A stretch of DNA of 39,330 nt, from NCBI GenBank assembly GCA_021771575.1, contig JAETOX010000014.1, forward strand, positions 1-39,330, given 5' to 3'. Shown here in pieces: positions 29,720 through 39,204 of the stretch. This stretch comes from Bacteroides sp. (GTDB lineage Bacteria > Bacteroidota > Bacteroidia > Bacteroidales > Marinifilaceae). Every line of letters begins with the position of its first letter. The stretch's first letter is position 1. The notes under the pieces were generated by a model that saw only the letters and a list, made by a program, of their open reading frames with translations, made no database searches and had not been told where the DNA came from. A program made the translations under genes and the position numbers.

Positions 29720-31021
29720 TTATTTTCTATCTTCTCTTTTCCCGGTGAAAGCAAAGCGGGATTTCCACATCCAGCGTGAGGGGCAGCGATCGAGATGAAG
29801 ACGGATACGGGCGGCCTGATCTACTGATACGGAATTTTTATAGCTGTAGGCATCTATGACATTATAGGAAGTAAACAGGTGTGTACTATCAGTTTTGAAG
29901 ACGGAAAGGTCATCATTCCAATAGTAAGGGGTATCGGGACAATAATCGGTATCGCCATCAACAAGGTTACCCCCCTGGAATGCCGTAGCCTGAGTGGACA
30001 AAAGTCCGAGGTAGCGCGCCATGACAGTGGATATTTCAAAGTAATCAGTACTTTGAAAAGGGTTCAGAAAATTGGAAATGTTGACAAAAAAACCGATGTC
30101 GGTAGCCTGTTTCGGAAAATCGTTCGTCAATGCCCCGGCATTCAAACCCGGAATAGGATTTTCAAGATCGTCGATAACAGTAGGCAAAGTTACAATACTC
30201 GAAGCTCCGTTGGGGTTGTTGATGAGCCATATATTCAGAAAATTTTTATAATCATACATAAGGGAACTTTTTCCGAAAACGAATGCGCGAAATTCTTCGT
30301 CTTTGGTAAAAGTGACATCCGAAGGCATTTGATAAATGTGCAATCCGGGCACTTCCAGCAATACTCCGTTGTCATTGTATTCCGCAGCACGAAAGGTTAT
30401 CCGGGCATCCCCACCATTGGGGTCGGTAGTTACCTTGCCATTGAACACATCGTTCATGCGGGCAATATTCTTACGTACAGTCTCGGAAGTAATCGTGATG
30501 GTAGCGACTCCGGGTTTGTTGACATAATTCAAGACATGGAATATAACAGGAATTTCTATCGGTTCGTATCTGATTACCGGTAATTCACGTACCCGGATTT
30601 CCAAACCATCGCTCGTCAATTCGCCGGCTTTTAAATAGAAACGAATGGTACGGGGAGTAGCATCAGTGGTGGAAAAAGTGAAATCCGGATATTCTTTTCC
30701 CGTTTCATCCACCAAATGAAATAATCCCTCCGGCAGCAAACCGGCAGGAATCAGCGAAGTATCTCTCACCATTTTGGGAGTATAAATAGCGCTGTCGCCT
30801 TCATATTCCGGGGTATATCCCGGAAATTCGAGGATATTATAGGCTTCTGCATAGAATTTCATGGTGGCTTTGCCGTCGGGTAACAGGGTTTGGTGGTCGG
30901 CGCGCAAGCGGATTAACTTGATGTCTCCGAGAGTTACCGGTTTTTCCGTGAAAATATCGTCTTCCGGCTGACAAGCGGCTATGGCCAGGCAGAGGGTGAT
31001 GTATATCAATATTCTTTTCAT
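29720..31021 (-). CDS. Substrate-import-associated zinc metallohydrolase-like lipoprotein, apparently without HExxH
   Basis: 433 residues. The lipoprotein signal MKRILIYITLCLAIAAC has its lipid Cys at 17. It resembles the SusC/SusD-linked zinc metallohydrolase lipoproteins: IPVIFHVLNYV near residue 158, TVRKNIARMNDVF, FLNIWLI and DTDYCPDTPYYW with a C-terminal QAARIRLHLDRCPS. In that family I expect HELGHYLGLLH; here the aligned segment reads TVMARYLGLLS, so both His, the Glu and the later His are lost while YLGLL is kept. It probably no longer has protease activity and may be a substrate-binding subunit. It is 24 bases after susD and 34 before the TlpA-like gene. Confidence 0.68.
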   Translation of the reverse strand: MKRILIYITLCLAIAACQPEDDIFTEKPVTLGDIKLIRLRADHQTLLPDGKATMKFYAEAYNILEFPGYTPEYEGDSAIYTPKMVRDTSLIPAGLLPEGLFHLVDETGKEYPDFTFSTTDATPRTIRFYLKAGELTSDGLEIRVRELPVIRYEPIEIPVIFHVLNYVNKPGVATITITSETVRKNIARMNDVFNGKVTTDPNGGDARITFRAAEYNDNGVLLEVPGLHIYQMPSDVTFTKDEEFRAFVFGKSSLMYDYKNFLNIWLINNPNGASSIVTLPTVIDDLENPIPGLNAGALTNDFPKQATDIGFFVNISNFLNPFQSTDYFEISTVMARYLGLLSTQATAFQGGNLVDGDTDYCPDTPYYWNDDLSVFKTDSTHLFTSYNVIDAYSYKNSVSVDQAARIRLHLDRCPSRWMWKSRFAFTGKREDRK

Positions 31022-31045
31022 ATCCTATCTGTTTTTAAATAGTTA

Positions 31046-32518
31046 TCAGTTAAAATTCGTCCATCCGGGATTTTGGCTGATATTGTTATAATCCAATTCA
31101 ATGGAATAAGGAATGGGGAGGGCATACCGATAGTCGTCGGATTGCAGGGTGTAATTTTTGGCCGCACCGGACTCTTTCTCGTAAGCCAGGCGGTTGCAGG
31201 GAAGTCCCCAGCGTTTCATGTCGAGCCAGCGCGAACCGTATTCGAAACACAATTCTCTCCGTCGTTCTTTCTGCAATTCCATGAGTATGTCGCCTTCCAC
31301 CGACTGCACTGTACCTGGTATTCTCGATTTCCGGAAAGCGACCAGCATTTCTGCTGCTTCTTTTTCCTTGCCGGTATGGCACTTGGCTTCTATGTTCATC
31401 AAATAGAGGTCTGCTTTCCGGTAGAATACGAGAATGTCACCGACCGGTCCCCAAGAGTAAGTTACGGGCTTGGTGATGTAATACACCGTTTTATCTTCAT
31501 TATCTGTAGCTCTGAACCAAGCTTCTCTCCGGATATCTTCGGGTTCGTAAAGTTCCCATAATTCCGCTGTAGGTTGCTGGGCATTATTGAGGCCCCAAAT
31601 TCCCGTGTAATCCCCTCCAACACGGAAAGGTCGTTCAGTAGCTAATTTCAACGCATATAAAGGATTGTTAACCGAATAAACACTCCGGTCGGCCGCGAAG
31701 ATTTCCCGCAGGACTTCGGCCTGCTCTTCAAAACTATAAGAAGCAATGAGGGCACCCGAATATTTTTCGGCGGCTTCCCAGTCGGTGGACTTGCTTGCCG
31801 CCGAGCCGGCCCGGAATAGATACATTTCCGCCAGCAGGGATTGTACGAAAGCAGGAGAGTAAAAGAAATTCCATTCTTTAGAGGGCGTGGTATAAGTGAG
31901 CACTTCCAATAATTCACGTTCGATAATATCGTAAATTTCTGTCTGTGTACGGCGGTCGCCGGGGGATACATTTTCGGAATCGAGATTCAGCGGAATGCCC
32001 AAACGATCGTTACCGTAAGGAGCAAAAAATTGCAATAATTTGAAGATGTTCCATGCCCGGATGACTTTCGCTTCGCCACCAATGGTTTCGGCCTGCTCCC
32101 GGGTGCGGTCCACTTTGGCCAAATCGTCTAAAATAGCATTCATGAAGCCGATGGAGGCAAACCCGTTTTGCCAGATGGTTTCGGCCATTCCGCGTCCTTT
32201 CCAGTCGACACACTCCCAATAGCGGTTCATGCAGTCATTATTGATGGTGGAATGGTCTTTGAAATGCAGCAGGTCTAAATTATCCTCATATAAAGCTAAC
32301 TGACTGTTGATATCGTTGTATAGGGGCAACGAAAGGGGTAAAAGGCCGTAGCTCGGCAGAGGCAGCGTGTTATAAACATGGGCAGCCCAATAGGCTAGAA
32401 GTTCGGTTCGCACATCCTCGACATTCGACACCACCTGTTCGTTTTTGGGCACCAGGTTCAAATAGTCTTTGCAGGATATGAATATCAGCAAAAGCGGAAG
32501 GTATGTTTTTAGTTTCAT
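31046..32518 (-). CDS. SusD/RagB-family nutrient-binding lipoprotein
   Basis: 490 residues, normal for the family. The signal MKLKTYLPLLLIFISC ends in a lipobox Cys at 16, followed by KDYLNLVPKNE, the usual SusD entry. The TPR-like helical body includes AKVIRAWNIFKLLQFFAPYG and the C-terminal RKADLYLMNIEAKCHTGKE and RRRELCFEYGSRWLDMKRWG motifs that mark SusD/RagB proteins. It sits on the cell surface as a lid over the SusC channel. It is 10 bases after the susC-like gene. The substrate could be glycan, peptide or another nutrient; the hydrolase-like and thioredoxin neighbours favour peptides. Confidence 0.95.
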   Translation of the reverse strand: MKLKTYLPLLLIFISCKDYLNLVPKNEQVVSNVEDVRTELLAYWAAHVYNTLPLPSYGLLPLSLPLYNDINSQLALYEDNLDLLHFKDHSTINNDCMNRYWECVDWKGRGMAETIWQNGFASIGFMNAILDDLAKVDRTREQAETIGGEAKVIRAWNIFKLLQFFAPYGNDRLGIPLNLDSENVSPGDRRTQTEIYDIIERELLEVLTYTTPSKEWNFFYSPAFVQSLLAEMYLFRAGSAASKSTDWEAAEKYSGALIASYSFEEQAEVLREIFAADRSVYSVNNPLYALKLATERPFRVGGDYTGIWGLNNAQQPTAELWELYEPEDIRREAWFRATDNEDKTVYYITKPVTYSWGPVGDILVFYRKADLYLMNIEAKCHTGKEKEAAEMLVAFRKSRIPGTVQSVEGDILMELQKERRRELCFEYGSRWLDMKRWGLPCNRLAYEKESGAAKNYTLQSDDYRYALPIPYSIELDYNNISQNPGWTNFN

Positions 32519-32528
32519 AATCTCTGTT

Positions 32529-35500
32529 TTAAATTCCTATACTCAGCGAAAGCATATATTTGCGGGGAATGGGATATTGGAAAGCTCCGAAGTTTTCCGG
32601 ATCCGTTCCCTTGTAACGTGATAAGGTGAAGATATCACGCATATTCAGGTTGACCCGGCAGGATTCCAACAACAGCTTTTTACACACGTTGGGCGGCAAA
32701 TTGTATCCAAGTGATATTTCGGAACACTTGAGGTAATTGCCGGTTTCCAATTTCCGGTCGTACCAATCGACTTGTAAGGAAGAAACTTGCCCGGTTACAT
32801 TATAGCCCGGAATATCGGTAATATCACCGGGTTTACGCCAGCGTTCCATCTCTTTGCACACGGCATTTCCGGAAACAGCAGCGATACTGCCTGCTCCTGC
32901 CACAGAATAATAAGCCGAAGTAATTTTATGTCCCGCCATAAACAGGAAACGGGTGTTCAATACGAGTCGCTTATAGTTGAAGGTCATTCCCCAACCTCCT
33001 GAAATAGGCGGGTAGCTATTGCCGATGGTCTCTTTGATTTTCAATTTTTCCGTTTCGTTCGCCTCGTCCATATCGAGCACCCAGGTGCCGTCTGCACGTT
33101 GAAAGCCGATGGGAGTTTCCCGGCCGGTGTTGTCCACTAAAGCAAGTGTATGTCCAGTCAGCAGGTCGATTCCGGCAAAACGATATCCTAACCAGGAGTT
33201 CGTAGAAGAGCCTTCCACAGGTTCTGTGCGTTCGTATCCTTTAGGAATATCCTGAATACTTTTATAATAAGATTTCAGCACTTTACTCCGGTTCACAGCA
33301 AAATTCAAGTTCATCACCCAAGTGAAATCCGGCGTCCGTATATTGGCTGAATAAAAATTCACCTCCCAACCACTGTTACGCAGGGAAGAGCTATTGTGTT
33401 TAATGTTGTTGATACCAACGGAAATAGGCAAGGTTTTTTGGTCTAACAGATTCCGGGTGATGTTATTGTAATAATTCACATTTGTCCGGATACGTCCTTT
33501 GAAAAGAGCCAGATCTAAACCGAAACTGCGGTCTTCTTTCTGTTGCCATTTCACGGAAGGGTTTTTGGGAGCAATGTGTGAGGGTATCAAAGTATTGAAA
33601 AAGGTGGAAGATATTTGGTAAGACATCACATTGAAAGGCAAAGCCCGTTTGTCGATGCTTCCGGTGTAGCCGTAAGACACACGAAATGCCAATTCGTTGA
33701 GCCAGGAAGCTTTTCGGATAAAAGACTCGCGATGGAGGTTGTATTTGAAACTGGCATTCCACAAGGGAGAAAAACGGTTTGCGCTACCGATAACATCTGC
33801 ACCATCCAGCCGTGCGCTGGCAGAGAAAACATATCGGTCGCGAAAACTGTAACTACCCGACACAAAGAAAGAAACACTCCGGTTGCGAATTTCGGTACGT
33901 CCCAACAAATTAGTAATCATGGCCTGGACTCGATTAATCTGTTCGGCGCCGATTTCGGGCACGGCAAACAGACCTTTCTCATCGTTATATTCCGGGAAAC
34001 GGGAGTAATTGTTCCACAAGGCTGTTTCAGACATTTCATGCCCGAAAAAGAGATTCAGGAAATGAGTATCTTTAAAATCCCGGGCATATTCCAAACGGTT
34101 TTGCCAAGTGTAAGTTTCGGAACGGCTATCTCTTTCAGACAACGAACCGTTATTGAGATAATCAGGCAATTCCCGGTAAATGGCGGCAATCCACGCACGC
34201 GACTTGGCGGTATAGGTGCCTTCGCCCAGTACGCTTTCAATATTACTGTAGCTGGTGTGAAGGGCCCCGATAGTTTTGAATTTGAGGTTTTCCAGCAATT
34301 TAATATCGAGTTCCAAGGCCACCCGGTTACTTTGAGTGTTAGTAGTAGAGGTATTGTTAAAGAGTTCGTGGAATATATTGAAATCATCCCGATAGCCGTC
34401 TTTTAAAGTGCTCAAAGCTGAGGCATAAGAGCGATCGTACTCCATATTCCCTTCTTCATCGAAAGGCCGTTCGTAGGGATTGGCAAATGTGACATAATTG
34501 AACACATTTACTCCGGCATCCGAATCTTTGTCGCGGCGGATATTGGTGGATAAATCGAAAGCAAGGGAAAAACGTTTGTTGAAATCATGCGACAGGCGTA
34601 GCATCGCGCTCCAGTTGCGGTAATTGTTGGTCGGTATCAATCCTTTGCTCTGGCGGATACCCAAACTGGCATAATATACCGTTTTTTCGGATCCTCCGGA
34701 GAAAGAAATGTTGTGATTGTGGGAAAAAGGTTTTCGTAATACTTCGTCGTACCAATCGGTGTCGATTTGGCTTAACCGCTGGATTTCGGCTTCTGCTTCT
34801 TCCTGGGATATTTTGCCCAAATTCGCATCCCTTAATAAAGTGGTTATCCGTCCGCCCCCACTATAATTGGGAAAATCTTCAAAGACACTACGTTCGAATG
34901 CGATTTTCTCTTGGGTATTCATCATCTTGAGTTTCAGCCGAGGGGCAGTCTGAAATTCAAAACTGGAAGTAACATGAATGGAGGGCACACCGGTACGCCC
35001 GCGTTTGCGGGTAACGACAATTACGCCGTTGGCAGCCTGTGAACCGTAAATTGCGGTTGCAGCGGCATCTTTGAGAACAGTGATACTTTCAATATCTTCG
35101 GGCACTAAATCATTAACGTTGCCGGTGAATAGTACTCCGTCGACAATCCAGGTGGGATTCATATCACCATACAAGGAATTTAATCCCCGTATGCGTATCT
35201 CCGGCAGAGCACCCGGCTTACCGGAAGTGAGTCGGGAACTTACTCCCGACATTGCCCCACGCAGGATATCTCCGACAGAAGCGAATCCTTTGTTGGAAAT
35301 ATCACGGGCATTGACGGTTTCTACAGCCCCGGTCATACGCGTCTTGTTAATGGTCTGATAACCGGTAGTAACAGTCGCTTCTTCGAGCATAGTGACATTT
35401 TCTACCAATACGATTTCGTTTTCGCCCGGTTCGCATATTACTTCACGGGTAACCATGCCGACAAAGGAAAACAGGAGCGGATGTTCTTTGCCTTCCGGAA

Positions 35501-36002
35501 CAGCTAATGAGAAACGGCCTTTTTCGTCTGTGGTGGTACCGTAATAGGCTCCTTTTAACCGAACCGTCACTCCCGGCAAAGGCAAGCCCTCTTCATCGAG
35601 TACGCGCCCGGTGATGACGCTTTTCTGGTTTTGTTGCCGGGGAGCGCGTTTGATGATAATAATCTGATCTTTAATTCTATAAGTATAGTCGGTGTGTTCC
35701 AGACAACGGCGTAATACTTCGTCAATTGTTATTTGTTCTGCTTCTAAAGAAATTTTAGGCAATTGCCCTAATTCTTCTACATTATATACGAATGTATAAC
35801 CACTTTGCGCTCTGATCATTCCGATCACTTCACCCATCGTTGCTTCTTTTGCCCGGATGCAAACTAAAGTTTCCTGAGACCACGCCATCCCAGATAATTG
35901 AAAAGTAAGCAATAATGAGAATAACACACTTAATCTCATCAGCAAACAAGATTTGAATCGTTTTTTCCCCGGCCCGATGCGGGAAGTTTGAATGTTCTCC
36001 AT
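32529..36002 (-). CDS. SusC/RagA-family TonB-dependent outer-membrane transporter with STN domain
   Basis: 1157 residues from the ATG at 36002; an in-frame start at 36074 would begin inside the fecR gene and is not preferred. Order: signal peptide ending FQLSGMAWSQ, an STN (secretin/TonB N-terminal) domain (about 50-105, SGYTFVYNVEELGQLPKISL), a carboxypeptidase-like domain (VITGRVLDEEGLPLPGVTVRLKG), plug (IRIRGLNSLYGDMNPTWIVDG, then ITVLKDAAATAIYGSQAANG) and a beta-barrel to the C-terminus. The STN domain marks transporters that signal to an anti-sigma factor, here the FecR gene 19 bases upstream. The transporter and SusD import a bulky substrate using TonB energy, and its occupancy probably sets operon expression. 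Confidence 0.95.
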   Translation of the reverse strand: MENIQTSRIGPGKKRFKSCLLMRLSVLFSLLLTFQLSGMAWSQETLVCIRAKEATMGEVIGMIRAQSGYTFVYNVEELGQLPKISLEAEQITIDEVLRRCLEHTDYTYRIKDQIIIIKRAPRQQNQKSVITGRVLDEEGLPLPGVTVRLKGAYYGTTTDEKGRFSLAVPEGKEHPLLFSFVGMVTREVICEPGENEIVLVENVTMLEEATVTTGYQTINKTRMTGAVETVNARDISNKGFASVGDILRGAMSGVSSRLTSGKPGALPEIRIRGLNSLYGDMNPTWIVDGVLFTGNVNDLVPEDIESITVLKDAAATAIYGSQAANGVIVVTRKRGRTGVPSIHVTSSFEFQTAPRLKLKMMNTQEKIAFERSVFEDFPNYSGGGRITTLLRDANLGKISQEEAEAEIQRLSQIDTDWYDEVLRKPFSHNHNISFSGGSEKTVYYASLGIRQSKGLIPTNNYRNWSAMLRLSHDFNKRFSLAFDLSTNIRRDKDSDAGVNVFNYVTFANPYERPFDEEGNMEYDRSYASALSTLKDGYRDDFNIFHELFNNTSTTNTQSNRVALELDIKLLENLKFKTIGALHTSYSNIESVLGEGTYTAKSRAWIAAIYRELPDYLNNGSLSERDSRSETYTWQNRLEYARDFKDTHFLNLFFGHEMSETALWNNYSRFPEYNDEKGLFAVPEIGAEQINRVQAMITNLLGRTEIRNRSVSFFVSGSYSFRDRYVFSASARLDGADVIGSANRFSPLWNASFKYNLHRESFIRKASWLNELAFRVSYGYTGSIDKRALPFNVMSYQISSTFFNTLIPSHIAPKNPSVKWQQKEDRSFGLDLALFKGRIRTNVNYYNNITRNLLDQKTLPISVGINNIKHNSSSLRNSGWEVNFYSANIRTPDFTWVMNLNFAVNRSKVLKSYYKSIQDIPKGYERTEPVEGSSTNSWLGYRFAGIDLLTGHTLALVDNTGRETPIGFQRADGTWVLDMDEANETEKLKIKETIGNSYPPISGGWGMTFNYKRLVLNTRFLFMAGHKITSAYYSVAGAGSIAAVSGNAVCKEMERWRKPGDITDIPGYNVTGQVSSLQVDWYDRKLETGNYLKCSEISLGYNLPPNVCKKLLLESCRVNLNMRDIFTLSRYKGTDPENFGAFQYPIPRKYMLSLSIGI

Positions 36003-36021
36003 AATTTTGTCTGATTTGTTT

Positions 36022-37197
36022 TTATCTCTGATACACTTGAATTGTTCTCCCAATCTGTTTGAATTCCACAGCACCTGTTTCTTCTATTAGTTGCAGGATG
36101 TCGTTAATATCTCCATACCTTTTCAATTCCACTGAAAATTTTTTGTCTTTGGCTCCCTCATCCCGAAAATCTACCTGAAAAACATACCATTCCGACAAAA
36201 ATGCCAGAATATCCTCCAGACGTTCCCTGTTAAAATAAAACATGCCACGTACCCAGGCTGTCACCACTTCGGTATCGACTTGCTGCACATAAAAGTTATC
36301 CGTCAGTCTTTCAATCCGGGCTTGCTGTCCGGGCAATAAACGCTCTGTATTCATCCCACAGGCAACTTCGACACTCCCACTCAATAAGGTTGCTTTTGTA
36401 TAGTCGGCTTCAGAACGAGCCTCTACATTAAATACGGTTCCCAACACCCGGACATCCATTTGACGGGTATGCACAATAAAATGGGCATCCGAATTGTGGG
36501 CTACCTCAAAATAAGCTTCTCCTTCCAGCCATACTTCCCGGCTATTTTTCCCGAAATGTACGGGATAGCGTAAGCGACTTCCAGAGTTTATTTTTACCAG
36601 GCTACCGTCACAAAGGCGTATACTATATTCTGCATATTTCGGTACGGATATGGTACAGTACTCCGGTGATTCTTCCCTATAATTTCTGCCTATACGGTAA
36701 TCGATTTCCGATTTTTTCCTGTCAACAGCCGCACTACCGGCTAAAAGAGACACACATTTTTCATCATTCAGATACACAACCGAACCATCCGGCATTTCCA
36801 AACGTACATTATCAGACTTTTCTACTTTTACGACCGACGGAGATTTCGTTTGTTGCCTTTCCGACATATACCATATTCCGATTCCTACACACCAGGCTAT
36901 GATGCAAGCAGCGGAAAGCCATATCCGAAAAGATAAAGCAAGGTGGTTTTTTCCCCGGATACCATTCGATTTACAAAAATCGTCCCAAGCTTTTTTTTCC
37001 GAAACAGCGATCCTTTCTATCTCTGTATCCCTGGTCATAAATTCCTCATATACGGCACGATATTCAGCGTGATAGAGCAACCACCGCTCTAAACGGTGAT
37101 TGTCGTCTTCTGAAATGACCCCTGTTTTTCGCGCGGCCATCAAACGGGCAAATTCTATCCCTGAAATAATTTTCTCTTCCATACGCACTGTTTGCAA
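36022..37197 (-). CDS. FecR-family anti-sigma regulator
   Basis: 391 residues (start at 37197; the Met at 37182 is an alternative). Residues 1-85 are a cytoplasmic sigma-binding region, 91-111 (IWLSAACIIAWCVGIGIWYM) the single membrane helix, and the rest is the periplasmic FecR domain: VRLEMPDGSVVYLN, EVWLEGEAYFEVAHN and FIVHTRQMDVRVLGTVFNVEA, then a DUF4974-like end. It holds the ECF sigma factor inactive until the SusC-type transporter signals through its STN domain. It lies 163 bases after the sigma gene and 19 before susC. Confidence 0.93.
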   Translation of the reverse strand: MQTVRMEEKIISGIEFARLMAARKTGVISEDDNHRLERWLLYHAEYRAVYEEFMTRDTEIERIAVSEKKAWDDFCKSNGIRGKNHLALSFRIWLSAACIIAWCVGIGIWYMSERQQTKSPSVVKVEKSDNVRLEMPDGSVVYLNDEKCVSLLAGSAAVDRKKSEIDYRIGRNYREESPEYCTISVPKYAEYSIRLCDGSLVKINSGSRLRYPVHFGKNSREVWLEGEAYFEVAHNSDAHFIVHTRQMDVRVLGTVFNVEARSEADYTKATLLSGSVEVACGMNTERLLPGQQARIERLTDNFYVQQVDTEVVTAWVRGMFYFNRERLEDILAFLSEWYVFQVDFRDEGAKDKKFSVELKRYGDINDILQLIEETGAVEFKQIGRTIQVYQR

Positions 37198-37360
37198 CTT
37201 TATCGAAAAATACCTTCAATAATATTACACATGAAGAGAAAAAGCGGGTGGGTAAACAAGGTATGTTTTTTATGCACCAGACAGACATGGTGCATGATAA
37301 GATACTTTTAAACAACTAAATAGCTATTGAAAATAATTTAAAAAATCCGGATAAACAGAA

Positions 37361-37921
37361 TTAAAAATGGGAATATTTTTCCAATACTTCCAAAACAAGC
37401 AGCATCAAATATTCATTTCCTAAATATTTTCCTAGTATGGCATAGGCTTCTTTTTTAGCAGATTTCACTGTATTTAAGGAAATCCCCAGTTTTTCTGCAA
37501 TTTCAGGATTTGTATGGCCTTCCAATGCCAGCCGGACGATTTGTAATTTTCTGCCGGAAAGAGAAGCGACAGCCTGACGAACAGCCTCTATCGCCTCCTG
37601 GCGAATAATTTCTTCCAACAGGGTTTGTTCGGATATTAATTCCTCTTCGACAGTTTCGGACTCCTCTAATTTGAATTTCGAATGCCTGAGATGATTCAGG
37701 CACAAATTTTTCGCCGTGATGTATATAAAGGCCTGTGCATTCCGGACGGTGTAGTCAGGCGACCAATTCTGCCAAAGACGGCAAAAAGCCTCTTGGGCCA
37801 TATCCAAGGCTTGAGGCTGGCTTTTAGTATAAGAATAGCAAAAACCCACGACAGCCCTGAAATGCCTCAAATAAAAAGATTTGAATATCTGTTCCTTACC
37901 TACTATTTTTACACCATCCAT
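37361..37921 (-). CDS. RNA polymerase ECF-type sigma-70 factor
   Basis: 186 residues from the ATG at 37921 (MDGVKIVGKEQIF); a start at 37939 adds only six residues. Region 2 is visible in YLRHFRAVVGFCYSYTKSQPQALDMAQEAF (about residues 18-47) followed by RLWQN, and region 4 in LEGHTNPEIAEKLGISLNTVKSAKKEA, a helix-turn-helix. The Bacteroidota FecI-like subclass pairs such sigma factors with FecR and SusC/D loci. It probably drives the operon that starts at its own or the susC promoter in response to the external substrate. The promoter element upstream is near-perfect. Confidence 0.94.
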   Translation of the reverse strand: MDGVKIVGKEQIFKSFYLRHFRAVVGFCYSYTKSQPQALDMAQEAFCRLWQNWSPDYTVRNAQAFIYITAKNLCLNHLRHSKFKLEESETVEEELISEQTLLEEIIRQEAIEAVRQAVASLSGRKLQIVRLALEGHTNPEIAEKLGISLNTVKSAKKEAYAILGKYLGNEYLMLLVLEVLEKYSHF

Positions 37922-37991
37922 GCTGACAAGTATAAGCATTATATATCTCCGAGAGATTTCCCCGACTTTCCACAGAAGTTACAAACAAGCG

Positions 37992-37999
37992 CAAATATA
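37992..37999 (-). promoter_or_regulatory. -7 promoter element of the ECF sigma gene
   Basis: TATATTTG on the minus strand matches TAnnTTTG, with a TTG at 38019-38017 in the -33 region. The leader to the ATG is about 60 bases. Confidence 0.5.
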
Positions 38000-38029
38000 T
38001 AAAAAAAATCACACCCCAATATCACTCTG

Positions 38030-38602
38030 AATTTTAGTACAAAAAAATAATCGGAGCCCTGCAGGGGGAAGTTTTACACTCCCAGCCAAGGTACCATAGG
38101 TAACTCCAGCAATTTATTCAAACTAATGGTAAGGCTATTGCGAAAAATCAGATCAGAGGTCTCATACGAAAGATTAATGCGACATAATGGTAAACAAAGA
38201 AATACAAGGCATTGTACCAGGAAGTAAATTCCCTTTCGATGATATTGTTATGAGCATTGGGTTGAATAGGAACGGTTGTGTTGAAAAATAAAAAAACAAA
38301 ACCAGTCCCAAAAGCTTTTCAAAGAAAAGAACGGTAAAATGTTCTTTTATGTACCATCTAGTGGGTAGATGTTTAATACTTTCCACATAAATCACAACTT
38401 TTGCAAAAAATAATAACAACAAAATGATTTGTAAAATTCAATTTAAATATACTGTCATTTTGCTTTATCTATCTGCTTATTTAAATATAATTTAGATATA
38501 AAATATAAAAAACAAAACTATTAATAATACATATACAAAAGTAAAGTTAATTAAAATATTTTATTGTCATTCAATCATTTTATAAACTTAAAATATAAAA
38601 TC
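38030..38602. other. Intergenic region without a convincing gene
   Basis: Roughly 570 A/T-rich bases between the sigma gene promoter and the small basic-protein gene. A plus-strand 34-codon ORF from ATG 38187 (MVNKEIQGIVPGSKFPFDD) and a minus-strand 82-codon ORF (38174-38422) occur, but neither resembles a known protein. The segment 38130-38300 has a more coding-like composition and could be a decayed gene. Confidence 0.3.
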
Positions 38603-38899
38603 ATGAATGAGAATAAAACAACAGAAAAACAATTGAGTTATTTGAAATTAGCCTATGATGTGCAACAAATTGCCAATCGATATGTCAAGCAGGGCGGGAT
38701 ATCATTGAGCAATATTTATTTTAACCATGTGGTGGAAGAAATTCCGGTGTGTATGAACACGTTTCGCAAGATGATGAAAGAAGATGTATCTAATTTTCCG
38801 CAATTGGCAAAAGCGTATAAAGCCAAAATGCAAATGCGTTATCTGGAGCGGTTGAACCGGCAAAGCAGAAAAAGGATCAGGGGTGTAAAAAAACATTAA
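38603..38899 (+). CDS. Small basic helical protein of unknown function
   Basis: 98 residues from the ATG at 38603 (MNENKTTEKQLSY); an upstream in-frame ATG at 38564 adds 13 residues of low conservation value. The protein is helical and ends in a strongly basic tail (RYLERLNRQSRKRIRGVKKH), which suggests nucleic-acid contact. The central NIYFNHVVEEIPVCMNTFRKMMKED could be a helix-turn-helix-like segment: residues 35-55 have the turn-like IPVCMNTFRKM. No family recognised. The gene is isolated, in A/T-rich DNA, and is followed by a stem-loop, so it looks like a self-contained unit. Confidence 0.65.
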   Translation: MNENKTTEKQLSYLKLAYDVQQIANRYVKQGGISLSNIYFNHVVEEIPVCMNTFRKMMKEDVSNFPQLAKAYKAKMQMRYLERLNRQSRKRIRGVKKH

Positions 38900-38923
38900 G
38901 GAGAAATTTGTTTGAAATGAAAA

Positions 38924-38957
38924 GGTAGGCCTATATGCCATCTTATGTAGGTCTACC
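38924..38957. terminator. Stem-loop after the small basic-protein gene
   Basis: GGTAGGCCTA (38924-38933) pairs with TAGGTCTACC (38948-38957) at 9 of 10 positions (the exception is a G-T pair) around a 14-base loop. TTTCATTTTATCC follows, so termination is plausible but the T run is broken. Confidence 0.45.
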
Positions 38958-39204
38958 AAACACTTTCATTTTATCCCTCATCCTTAATAGGTTATAATAA
39001 AGTTGTATATAAGGATGAACAGACCAACATGTAGAAGAACACCGGAAATACGGATATAGTTTCTCCCACCCAACACGCATTGCCGGATGAGAGGAACCAT
39101 AAAGGAAACGAATGTACTGACGTTTATCTGGAAACTGAAAAGATTTCCACCGGTTTAGCCGTAAATTCCTCCGAGCTCATCTTACCGAAAGGCAAGGTAT
39201 CGGA

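Noticed and set aside
33615-34406. 263-codon plus-strand ORF
   Set aside because: Antisense shadow of the SusC barrel; no start signals or family resemblance.
36003-36074. Extended N-terminus of SusC
   Set aside because: The extra 24 residues overlap the end of fecR and precede a normal signal-peptide region.
38174-38422. 82-codon minus-strand ORF of hydrophobic residues
   Set aside because: Composition reflects A/T-rich DNA; no family match and no promoter element was evident.
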